NCBI GenBank assembly: GCA_020056205.1
Contig: JAGVIF010000286.1
Location: forward strand, 1 to 5,777
Source: Lentisphaeria bacterium
Lineage (GTDB): Bacteria; Verrucomicrobiota; Lentisphaeria; Victivallales; GWF2-50-93
Direction: 5' to 3'
DNA: 5,777 nt
The notes under the pieces are model-generated. The model saw only the letters and a program-made list of their open reading frames with translations. It was not told where the DNA came from and made no database searches. The position numbers and the translations under genes are program-made. This document shows positions 1 to 5,777 of this stretch, piece after piece; positions within the stretch are counted from its first letter, which is position 1; each line of letters opens with the position of its first letter.

Positions 1-1361
1 CCTTCGCGCGGCGGTTTCACTACCGCAGGCAATTCTATCTCCGGAATTTTATCTTTATTTTGGCTGTTTATCTCTACAAAGTCCGGGGTGGGGATGCGAT
101 TTTCAATCATTATTTTTTTGCACTTGATTTTGTCTATGGCATTTTTGCTTGAGCAGCTTGAGCACCCCACGAATTTTATTCCGGCATTTTCAAGTTTCTC
201 CTGCATTTCGCCGTTTTCCCCGAACCCCCCGTGGAGAACAGAAAAGACCGCGTCCGCGCTTTTCATTTCAGGAGAGACTATCGGTTCTTTAATATCTATT
301 TCCGTAACTTGAAAACCGGCATTGCGAAGAGCCTCCGAGACATATTTCGCCGATATAAGGGATACTTCTCGTTCGTTTGAACTGCCGCCTTTCAGGACTG
401 CCACTTTTACCGGCGTTATGGAGTTGAGAATTTTGTCGAGGGATGCGGGATTTGCGAACTTGACTTCCGGCTTCAGGATGATTCCGGTTTTGTTGAAAAC
501 TTTTTCTTTTGCCCTTATCATCAGATTGACAATATCCTTTTCGGATGCTTCGCCTGAATTTATGAAATAGTTTGCATGTCTTTCGCTGACAAAGGCTTTC
601 CCTTCTTTCATTCCCTTACAGTCCGACAAATCAAGGAGTTTTCCGGCTTTGGCGTCGCCGGGATTCAAGAAGACGCAACCGGCATTTCTTCCTTCTATCT
701 TAAGGGTCTGTCTTTTTTTTATCGCATCGTTGATTTCTTTTTGTTCGGAGTCCGTGTTTTTACTTTCAAGCCTCAATATTGCCGCCAAAATGATTTTGTC
801 CTCCGAAATATCCGAGCCGCGGTATGAAAAACTAATTTCATTTTTTGACGCCTTCCACATCTGCAAGTCAAAATCTATTCCGCAGATTTCCTCTATGAAA
901 TCGGATATGGAGACTCCGTCCGCTCCGGCGTTCATCTTAACGGCTCCGCCGATGGTTCCGGGTATTGCGGCGAGAGGAGAGAGTCCTCCGAATCCCTTTT
1001 CAGCCGCTTTTTCAGCCAAATCTTTAAGGCGGACTCCCGCGCCGACTGTCGCATGCGCTCTGCCGAAGCTTATCTCGTGAAAAATTTTGTTTGAGAGCCT
1101 GATTACAAGCCCTTTATATGGCTCGTCGCAACCCGCAATATTGCTTCCTGCCCCGATGATAAGCGGTTTTATTTTTTGCTGTTTGCAAAAACTCAGGACA
1201 TCCCTGAGTTCTATGTCGTCGAACGGCTCCGCAAGAATGTTAACAAGACCGCCAACGCCTAATGTGCTTATTTCAGCCCACGGAACATCGAATCTTAGGG
1301 ATTTGACTCCCTTCGCATTTTTTAAGTCTTCCATAAATTCATGCATTTTATTTTTTTGCAT
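1..1361 (-). CDS. murB-ddl: MurB-Ddl fusion: UDP-N-acetylenolpyruvoylglucosamine reductase joined to D-alanine-D-alanine ligase (partial, 3' end beyond left edge)
   Basis: One stop-free frame of 453 codons runs from the ATG at 1361 off the left edge. Residues 1 to about 305 are a full MurB, the FAD enzyme that reduces UDP-GlcNAc-enolpyruvate to UDP-MurNAc with NADPH. Visible are the FAD-binding GAGSN at 70-74, IPGTIGG at 133-139 followed by MNAG at 143-146, YRGS with active-site Arg181, NAGCVFLNP with Cys229 at the usual catalytic Ser position, SERHANYF, and Glu299 in the C-terminal PEV motif. From about residue 318 the frame becomes Ddl: VAVLKGGSSNEREVSL (Glu332 matches the substrate-binding Glu15 of E. 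coli DdlB), LHGGFGENG with His377, a conserved DK, and VVKPP at the edge. Only about 15 residues separate the domains, with no stop and no credible internal start. The ATP-grasp core lies outside the window. No good Shine-Dalgarno precedes the start; Met6 and Met10 are alternatives, and the frame is closed by TAA at 1404-1406. It follows rloB after 121 bases. Confidence 0.93.
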   Translation of the reverse strand, partial: MQKNKMHEFMEDLKNAKGVKSLRFDVPWAEISTLGVGGLVNILAEPFDDIELRDVLSFCKQQKIKPLIIGAGSNIAGCDEPYKGLVIRLSNKIFHEISFGRAHATVGAGVRLKDLAEKAAEKGFGGLSPLAAIPGTIGGAVKMNAGADGVSISDFIEEICGIDFDLQMWKASKNEISFSYRGSDISEDKIILAAILRLESKNTDSEQKEINDAIKKRQTLKIEGRNAGCVFLNPGDAKAGKLLDLSDCKGMKEGKAFVSERHANYFINSGEASEKDIVNLMIRAKEKVFNKTGIILKPEVKFANPASLDKILNSITPVKVAVLKGGSSNEREVSLISAKYVSEALRNAGFQVTEIDIKEPIVSPEMKSADAVFSVLHGGFGENGEMQEKLENAGIKFVGCSSCSSKNAIDKIKCKKIMIENRIPTPDFVEINSQNKDKIPEIELPAVVKPPRE

Positions 1362-1393
1362 AAGTTCAGTAAATGTGTGCGGACACGCATAGT

Positions 1394-1424
1394 CAGGCTG
1401 GGGTTATCGAATTTATACCGCCTG
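1394..1424 (-). other. Imperfect inverted repeat upstream of murB-ddl
   Basis: In the 121-base gap between the rloB stop and the murB start, CAGGC at 1394-1398 pairs with GCCTG at 1420-1424. Inside it, GGT/ACC and AT/AT can pair further with an asymmetric CCA loop and one bulged base, leaving an AT-rich apex. No run of U follows in the direction of transcription, so it is not a standard rho-independent terminator. It could be a leader hairpin or chance; support is limited to the base pairing seen here. Confidence 0.2.
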
Positions 1425-1482
1425 TGATTCGCACGACGCGGAATATATGCTCAGAATTGATAAAGGCAAAAAAGAAAAAGTG

Positions 1483-2160
1483 TCACGGATTCAGAAACTT
1501 ATTTAGTTCCTCGACAAGCGCATAAACTGTGGTGCATGGATTGGAACTTGATGGCGACGCAGCGCTGTTTTTGAAATTATCGTATAAACTCTTCGCCCAT
1601 TTAATCGCCTGTGCCTGATTCCCTTTTGTCTTCAGCTTCTCATACATTTCGGGATCGTTTTTCTTATAAGGCTCATTAAGCAATTTCTCCTCTGATAGTT
1701 TCCTCTTATATCCATCCCTGTTCATTTCGGTATCCCTGTATTCAAAATGTAATATGTACCAGAATTCAAACGCTTCATTTGACCATGCGCACCTCATTCC
1801 ATCCGATTCCGCCTTTTTTATAGCATTGTCAAAATCACAGGGAGCGAAACTGTCCCTATCAAAGACCACCCAGACTTGATCAAACTGAATATCCACATTT
1901 TTCTTTTTATCTCCGATTTGCTGAGCTTTATCAACAAGGCTTAAGGTGTTTGCCCCCAGTCCGGAAATTGAGATTTCCACTGTGTTTTTGGGGAGGTTCT
2001 TTTTAAACGCCTCAAAATAATTTGGCTCGGTTTTTATCCCCTCGCAGACAATAAGGATATATTCCCGTTCCACGCGTGTATCGCATAAACGGGACTGGTT
2101 TTTTTTAGGACGGAGGACCCAGTCCTTGTTGCGGTCAGTAAATTTAATCGGTTTTGCCAT
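1483..2160 (-). CDS. rloB: RloB/AbiLii-family protein, putative TOPRIM-like effector of an abortive-infection module
   Basis: This 225-residue protein has the RloB family layout. A basic N-terminus leads into ILIVCEGIKTEPNYF (residues 35-49; Glu40 and Glu45). VWVVFDRDS follows (Asp101 and Asp103), then SNEAFEFWYILHF (residues 127-139), and a C-terminal NPCTTVYALVEEL. The Glu-Gly motif followed by a D-x-D after a hydrophobic strand is the arrangement of a TOPRIM-like metal site, so nucleic-acid cleavage is a plausible activity, though this is inferred and not known for this protein. The start at 2160 is chosen over an upstream in-frame ATG at 2214 because AAGGAG lies at 2168-2173, seven bases upstream, and because the family motifs need no longer N-terminus. 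It overlaps the end of the ATPase gene by 17 bases in another frame, indicating co-transcription and probable coupled translation. In Lactococcus AbiL and related pairs the RloB-like protein acts with the ATPase against phage. No terminator is evident after its TGA. Confidence 0.87.
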   Translation of the reverse strand: MAKPIKFTDRNKDWVLRPKKNQSRLCDTRVEREYILIVCEGIKTEPNYFEAFKKNLPKNTVEISISGLGANTLSLVDKAQQIGDKKKNVDIQFDQVWVVFDRDSFAPCDFDNAIKKAESDGMRCAWSNEAFEFWYILHFEYRDTEMNRDGYKRKLSEEKLLNEPYKKNDPEMYEKLKTKGNQAQAIKWAKSLYDNFKNSAASPSSSNPCTTVYALVEELNKFLNP

Positions 2161-3445
2161 TTCCAGTCTCCTTGAAAAGCTCCCCGAAATTGCCGATATA
2201 TGGAACTGCCCCATAACGTCCTCTTATATAATTCCTCTCAAACTCCTCATCATTCCTGATCTTTTTGCCGTCCTGCAGTTTGAATTCAGCCAAGGAATAT
2301 AAGTCCGTTTCCGACTTCTGGTTTTTCTCCACAAACCATATTTGATCCCGCCGGAGATTTCCATAGTTCAAAAGATTGGTGTCGTGGACGGCAAATATCA
2401 ACTGTGCATTGTTCGGGTTTGTTTCCTTGGAATTGAAAAGTCTGATAATGGACTTTGTCAACAGTGGATGCATTTTCGCATCAAGTTCATCTATGCTGAC
2501 GATATGTCCGTTTCTCAATGAATCAAGAATAGGAGCGGCCATTAGGAAAAGCTTTTTGATCCCTTCTGATTCATCTTGAAAAAAGTCAAAAGCCGTCTTT
2601 CCAGTCTTTTCCGCGTTCTTAAATTTTGAATGGATACTGAGAATTCTTTTAAATTTTTTGTTCTGAATATCGCCCCTGATTTTTGTTTGAATCTCAGCAG
2701 GATACTTGTTTATTTCTTCATCGGACATCTGCATGTCAACCGTGATAATATCCTCGATTCCCATATCCGCCTTCTTTATGAATTCGACAAGCCTATTGTG
2801 AAGTTTTTCATCCTCCAGCATCTGAATACTTAAATTCTGATGCCGCATCTCCATCAGTCCGTGAAGCGGTCTGAACGACTTGAACCAGTCAAGTATTGCT
2901 TTGGATATTTTACCGTTAAACTGTGCAACCACGGAGATGAATAGGGCGTTATCTCGTGTTTTCGTCTCGATGTCAGTTCCTTCTTGAAACCGTTCAGTGA
3001 GTTCTATTCCGTCTCCTTCTCTGAAGAACAAAAGAGATTCCTTAAGTTTCTCAGAGACAAGAAGCCATTCTTTTCTGACAGCTTTTCGATCAGCTTCGAA
3101 TCCATAACGGTATCTTATTCCTCCTGAAAGGAAAACTACTTCAAAATGACTCGGAGATTTTACCAAATCATCATCCAGTCTGAAAGGAACTACATCTATT
3201 TCTTCGCCAGCTTGGGTTTCCTTCGATGAATTGAGAACAAGCCAGCGCATTCCGATCATTGCAGAAAGCAAATTGGATTTCCCGCTCGCATTTGCACCGT
3301 AGATCGCAGCTGATTTGAGAAGACGAAACTTTCCCGCCTCAAAAACATTCTCCTCGTATTCCTTGATAGGATTGGCCGCTCCCATGCTGAACCGCACAGG
3401 CTTTCCAAATGATAAGAAATTTCCAACTTCAAAATCAATAAGCAT
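2144..3445 (-). CDS. AAA/ABC-type ATPase of the RloA/AbiLi family (partner of RloB)
   Basis: A 433-residue soluble ATPase of the SMC/Rad50-like AAA_21 class. It opens with the typical strand and turn of the family (FEVGNFLSFG, residues 5-14). The Walker A is GANASGKS at 50-57. The ABC-type signature is DESEGIKKL at 291-299, and the Walker B is IVSIDELDAKMHP with Asp319 and Glu320 followed by the family's HP. The switch histidine is His354 in FAVHDTNLL. All ATP-site residues are present, so it should be active. The middle part (about 130-290) carries the charged helical insert expected between the two ATPase halves. The C-terminus has RRDQIWFVEKN and RGRYGAVPYIG, which are characteristic of AbiLi/RloA proteins. 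GAGGT at 3451-3455 lies five bases before the ATG. Its 3' end overlaps rloB. By analogy with AbiL and PARIS it would sense infection and control or deliver the RloB effector; the trigger cannot be read from sequence. Family assignment is strong, defence role inferred. Confidence 0.9.
   Translation of the reverse strand: MLIDFEVGNFLSFGKPVRFSMGAANPIKEYEENVFEAGKFRLLKSAAIYGANASGKSNLLSAMIGMRWLVLNSSKETQAGEEIDVVPFRLDDDLVKSPSHFEVVFLSGGIRYRYGFEADRKAVRKEWLLVSEKLKESLLFFREGDGIELTERFQEGTDIETKTRDNALFISVVAQFNGKISKAILDWFKSFRPLHGLMEMRHQNLSIQMLEDEKLHNRLVEFIKKADMGIEDIITVDMQMSDEEINKYPAEIQTKIRGDIQNKKFKRILSIHSKFKNAEKTGKTAFDFFQDESEGIKKLFLMAAPILDSLRNGHIVSIDELDAKMHPLLTKSIIRLFNSKETNPNNAQLIFAVHDTNLLNYGNLRRDQIWFVEKNQKSETDLYSLAEFKLQDGKKIRNDEEFERNYIRGRYGAVPYIGNFGELFKETGNGKTD
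2168..2173 (-). promoter_or_regulatory. Ribosome binding site of rloB
   Basis: AAGGAG on the minus strand sits seven bases before the ATG at 2160 and lies inside the last codons of the ATPase gene. It decides the rloB start in favour of 2160 and against the in-frame ATG at 2214. Confidence 0.8.
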
Positions 3446-3450
3446 AACGC

Positions 3451-3455
3451 ACCTC
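3451..3455 (-). promoter_or_regulatory. Ribosome binding site of the ATPase gene
   Basis: GAGGT on the minus strand lies five bases before the ATG at 3445 and supports that start. Confidence 0.65.
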
Positions 3456-3495
3456 GCAAAGTAGCATTTGAGAAATAATCACCAAAACGAATACA

Positions 3496-3525
3496 ATTAC
3501 ATGGTTATAAGCAAAAATACAACAA
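3496..3525 (-). promoter_or_regulatory. Tentative sigma-70-type promoter for the ATPase-rloB pair
   Basis: In the AT-rich 185-base gap between hisI and the ATPase gene, TTGTTG (3520-3525) and TGTAAT (3496-3501) are spaced by 18 bases on the minus strand. The -10 box matches the consensus at five of six positions, while the -35 matches at only three. Transcription would begin around 3489, giving a leader of roughly 45 bases that includes the ribosome binding site. AT-rich DNA gives many such matches by chance, so this is weak. The rest of the gap (3446-3630) shows no gene, strong hairpin or terminator. Confidence 0.25.
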
Positions 3526-3630
3526 TAATTGAGAAAATATCGCAAAATAAAGCCTTCCAGCTAAAATACAGGTGGTGGCATCAGCGGCAAGTTTTAGTTT
3601 GGAGTATAGCTATCTTTTATTGGAAGGAAG

Positions 3631-4005
3631 TCAAGTTTTATAGACTTTTTCGGGGTCGAAAATTTTTGGGGAACAGATTTTCAGTTCTCCGTTTTCAAGT
3701 TTTCTGAAGAAGCACGATTTGTAGCCCTCGTGGCAAGCGGCCCCGCCTATTTGTTCGACTTTCAGGAGGACGGTGTCATTGTCGCAGTCAACATATATTT
3801 CTTTTACTTTTTGGACGTTGCCTGAGCTTTCGCCCTTTTTCCACAGTTTGTTTCGCGAGCGCGACCAATACGTGGCGTTTCCGGTTTTGAGCGTTTCCTC
3901 CCACGCTGTCCTATTGACGTGCGCAAGCATGAGAACTTCATTTGTTTTAAAATCCTGGGTTATTACCGGGATGAGTTCGGATTTTTTGAAATCAAGCTCT
4001 ATCAT
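3631..4005 (-). CDS. hisI: Phosphoribosyl-AMP cyclohydrolase
   Basis: This 124-residue protein is the stand-alone form of HisI, without a fused HisE phosphohydrolase domain. It catalyses the third step of histidine synthesis, opening the adenine ring of phosphoribosyl-AMP to give ProFAR, in the cytoplasm. The family signatures are in order: LIPVITQD (11-18), EVLMLAHVN (23-31), the TG-x-A-x-YWSRSR block (41-51), [10 protein letters not shown] (54-63), DCDND (73-77) for magnesium with Cys74 as a zinc ligand, and [11 protein letters not shown] (90-100) with zinc ligands Cys91 and Cys98. The length is normal for monofunctional HisI, and nothing essential is missing. Its ATG overlaps the TGA of the PpiD-like gene by four bases. 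No Shine-Dalgarno of its own is visible, so translation probably depends on coupling to the upstream gene. No other histidine gene is in the window, so the pathway genes must be elsewhere. No terminator is seen downstream. Confidence 0.96.
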   Translation of the reverse strand: MIELDFKKSELIPVITQDFKTNEVLMLAHVNRTAWEETLKTGNATYWSRSRNKLWKKGESSGNVQKVKEIYVDCDNDTVLLKVEQIGGAACHEGYKSCFFRKLENGELKICSPKIFDPEKVYKT

Positions 4006-5645
4006 TTTTTATCCATTGTTTTTTTTGCAGGTTGACGAGGCACGAGTGAATTGAGGAAATTGAACCATGCGAGATTTGTTTTTCTGGACAAAAGCGCCTG
4101 GTTGAATTTTTCCACGTCGCTTTCCGCCGTTTTTTCGGGGGGAAGTTTTTCCTCTACGAATATAAACATCGTCTCCATCGGCTCTTCAGGCGTATTGCGG
4201 ACTTCTGAAATCCCGCCCGTCCGTGTTCGAATCGCCAACTCTGTTATTATTTGAGAAAACGGAATTTCAGGAGGTTTGACTATTGAAAAAAGAGGAATGT
4301 CCTGAGCGGTTTTAAGCTCATCTATGTCCTGCGGTTTTGTCCCTTTTGAAAGTTTGTCCGTGATGATTAACGCGGCTTCCGAGGCCTTCTGGACTGCGAT
4401 GCCTCTCGCCTTTGCCCGCTTGAGGTCATTAACAACCTTGTCTTTTACTTCGTTGAATTCGGCGGGTCTTCTTTCTTTGCGTTCGGTCAAAAGCGACACA
4501 AAGACCGCTTTATTTCCTACGACCGGTTCGGAAAGCGGTTGATCCATAAAGAGTTGCGATATACCGGCGGAGAGCGCAGGTTCTATTCCGACGTTCTTTA
4601 TTATTTTTGTTTCGGCGTTGAACCAGTCAGTTTCGACCGAGATGATATTTTGTTTTTTTGCTTCCGCAATGAAAATGTCTTTGATTGATTGTTCGGCGGA
4701 GTCGAGGGATTTCTGATAGACGCTTAACGCAAATTTTTGAGCATCTTCGAGAGACAGTCCGGACGATTTTTCCGCCGCAAGAATATCGCGTATTTCGCTT
4801 TTTGCGTCTTCAATAGCCTTTGTCTTGCCGTCCTTAGTGAAAGACGGCTTGTTCCTTTGGTAATAATCGGCGATGTCATTTTCAGATATGAGACTTTTGG
4901 CTTTTTCCTCATTTTGAATGTAGTTGAATCTGACGACGAACGCTTTTGACTCGGGTTCTACGAAATACTTCTCCTTATTGGCATTGAAAAATGACTCTAT
5001 TTCCGGCTCATCCGCCTTCACGGAGGAAATGAATGAAGCGTCTTCAAATTTAAGCAGTTTGGCTTTCGTTCTGCCGTTCAGCAGGTTGTAGTCGAAGTCA
5101 ATTTCCTGTTCCGACGCTATAGCCCCCTCTTTCACGGCGCTACTGAGCCTTTGCTCCGCAATTTCTTTCCGCACCGCGTTTTCCAATAGAGAAACGTTGA
5201 AGCCAAAGGATGTGATGGACTTTACGAAAAGATCAAAGGTTTTTTTGTCGAATTTTCCATTCAGGGCAAAAGAGGGAGAAATTTTTATATACTCGGCCAC
5301 TGCCTTGTCGCTGGCGGCAAAGCCTCTTTTTTCAGCGACTTTTGTCATAAACGCCCAGTCAGGGGCCTTGTAGTAGGCAAGCTGTTGGATAAGGTTGTCA
5401 TTGATCGGGATTCCCTTCATCTGCATGGATGTCAGAATGAGATTGCTGTTAATGGCTTTCTGAAATTCCTCTTTGCCGAGGTTGTAGGGCAAAAGTTCTT
5501 CCCGCGCCTTTTTTCCGAAGAGGGTAAAGACATCGAAACCGGGGGAAAAATAAAGGACAAACGATATTATAATTATTCCTGTGATAGCCGCAAAAGTTTT
5601 CCTTCCGTGTTTTGCGAAAAACCTGTTGAGTCCGGATATGAACAT
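4002..5645 (-). CDS. PpiD/SurA-like membrane-anchored periplasmic folding factor
   Basis: A 547-residue protein with a short basic cytoplasmic start (residues 1-16, including KHGRK). One transmembrane segment follows at about 17-34, and the remaining roughly 510 residues are helix-rich and charged and should lie in the periplasm, giving an N-in anchor like PpiD. Residues about 57-175 resemble the SurA_N/PpiD chaperone domain, including [15 protein letters not shown] at 129-143 and the following [10 protein letters not shown]. Later segments [15 protein letters not shown] (213-227) and [15 protein letters not shown] (255-269) match the helix that precedes a parvulin domain. [16 protein letters not shown] (393-408) matches the PpiD C-terminal part. 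I cannot find a convincing parvulin prolyl-isomerase core, so it is probably a chaperone without isomerase activity. It is somewhat shorter than E. coli PpiD. The start at 5645 places the anchor at the extreme N-terminus; AAAAGGGAA at 5657-5665 is a poorly spaced ribosome site. It is translationally coupled to hisI. Confidence 0.75.
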   Translation of the reverse strand: MFISGLNRFFAKHGRKTFAAITGIIIISFVLYFSPGFDVFTLFGKKAREELLPYNLGKEEFQKAINSNLILTSMQMKGIPINDNLIQQLAYYKAPDWAFMTKVAEKRGFAASDKAVAEYIKISPSFALNGKFDKKTFDLFVKSITSFGFNVSLLENAVRKEIAEQRLSSAVKEGAIASEQEIDFDYNLLNGRTKAKLLKFEDASFISSVKADEPEIESFFNANKEKYFVEPESKAFVVRFNYIQNEEKAKSLISENDIADYYQRNKPSFTKDGKTKAIEDAKSEIRDILAAEKSSGLSLEDAQKFALSVYQKSLDSAEQSIKDIFIAEAKKQNIISVETDWFNAETKIIKNVGIEPALSAGISQLFMDQPLSEPVVGNKAVFVSLLTERKERRPAEFNEVKDKVVNDLKRAKARGIAVQKASEAALIITDKLSKGTKPQDIDELKTAQDIPLFSIVKPPEIPFSQIITELAIRTRTGGISEVRNTPEEPMETMFIFVEEKLPPEKTAESDVEKFNQALLSRKTNLAWFNFLNSLVPRQPAKKTMDKK

Positions 5646-5777
5646 ATAGATTCAGATTCCCTTTTATAATTTAAAGAAATAAGAGCCAGTTGCAAAAGTC
5701 ATAAACCGCGCCGTTGCAGATGCCATCGGAGGGCTCGCAAGTATTTCTGGCAGGGGCAATACCCGCGGCGGTCTTGC
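5646..5777. other. Upstream stretch with no assigned gene
   Basis: These 132 bases precede the PpiD-like gene and reach the right edge. The outer part (about 5705-5777) is visibly richer in G and C than the AT-rich part next to the gene. All three minus-strand frames are open from the edge for some distance and then stop (for example TAA at about 5667 and TGA near 5700), so a gene ending here cannot be excluded, but none of the translations is recognisable. TATAAA at 5663-5668 resembles a -10 box, but it sits too close to the start codon to leave room for a ribosome site and has no -35 partner. Confidence 0.4.

Noticed and set aside
649..1080. 143-codon open frame on the plus strand
   Set aside because: It lies opposite the well-supported MurB frame and shows no family motifs; it is an antisense shadow.
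1455..1482. T-rich run just after the rloB stop as a rho-independent terminator
   Set aside because: On the minus strand there is a pyrimidine tract but no GC-rich stem before it.
2161..2214. 18-residue N-terminal extension of RloB from the ATG at 2214
   Set aside because: It is deep inside the ATPase frame, whereas the ATG at 2160 has AAGGAG seven bases upstream.
3544..3600. Inverted CTAAAA/TTTTAG pair in the hisI/ATPase gap as a terminator or operator
   Set aside because: Only six bases pair across a loop of about 25 bases, and no U run follows in either direction at the right place.
3468..3707. 79-codon plus-strand frame covering the hisI/ATPase gap
   Set aside because: Its second half is antisense to the end of hisI, its start lacks a ribosome site, and the translation is unrecognisable.
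5663..5668. TATAAA as the -10 box of the PpiD-like gene
   Set aside because: It would leave a leader of only about ten bases and has no acceptable -35 element at 16-18 bases.
5385..5669. 94-codon plus-strand frame
   Set aside because: Almost entirely antisense to the N-terminal region of the PpiD-like gene, with no recognisable domain.

Overview
The window reads as an ordinary bacterial chromosome segment with moderate GC in which all five recognisable protein genes lie on the minus strand. Read in the direction of transcription (right to left) the order is: a membrane-anchored PpiD/SurA-like periplasmic folding factor (4002-5645), hisI (3631-4005), an AAA/ABC-type ATPase (2144-3445), an RloB-family protein (1483-2160), and the first 453 codons of a MurB-Ddl fusion that runs off the left edge (1-1361). 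An inner-membrane-anchored periplasmic chaperone together with peptidoglycan-precursor genes points to a diderm bacterium that makes peptidoglycan. Fusions of neighbouring Mur/Ddl enzymes are known from the Planctomycetes-Verrucomicrobia-Chlamydiae group (MurC-Ddl in Chlamydia, MurB-MurC in Verrucomicrobium), so that group or a neighbour such as Lentisphaerota is a reasonable but unproven guess.

Right part (3631-5777): about 130 bases upstream of the PpiD-like gene carry no convincing gene. The PpiD-like gene and hisI overlap by four bases (ATGA), so they are almost certainly co-transcribed and translationally coupled. hisI encodes phosphoribosyl-AMP cyclohydrolase with an intact metal- and zinc-binding set.

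Middle (1362-3630): a 185-base AT-rich intergenic stretch with a tentative promoter precedes a two-gene module whose reading frames overlap by 17 bases. The first protein is an SMC/ABC-like ATPase of the RloA/AbiLi type. The second is an RloB/AbiLii protein with TOPRIM-like acidic motifs. This architecture matches the AbiL/RloAB abortive-infection class and parallels PARIS (AAA15 ATPase plus TOPRIM nuclease). It is the accessory, probably mobile, part of the window, set between housekeeping genes.

Left part (1-1361): one uninterrupted frame encodes a complete type II-like UDP-N-acetylenolpyruvoylglucosamine reductase (MurB), followed with almost no linker by the N-terminal part of D-alanine-D-alanine ligase. 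It would join formation of UDP-MurNAc to supply of the D-Ala-D-Ala dipeptide in the cytoplasmic stage of peptidoglycan synthesis.

I see no tRNA, rRNA, CRISPR array, insertion sequence or convincing rho-independent terminator. No gene-free stretch exceeds 300 bases.
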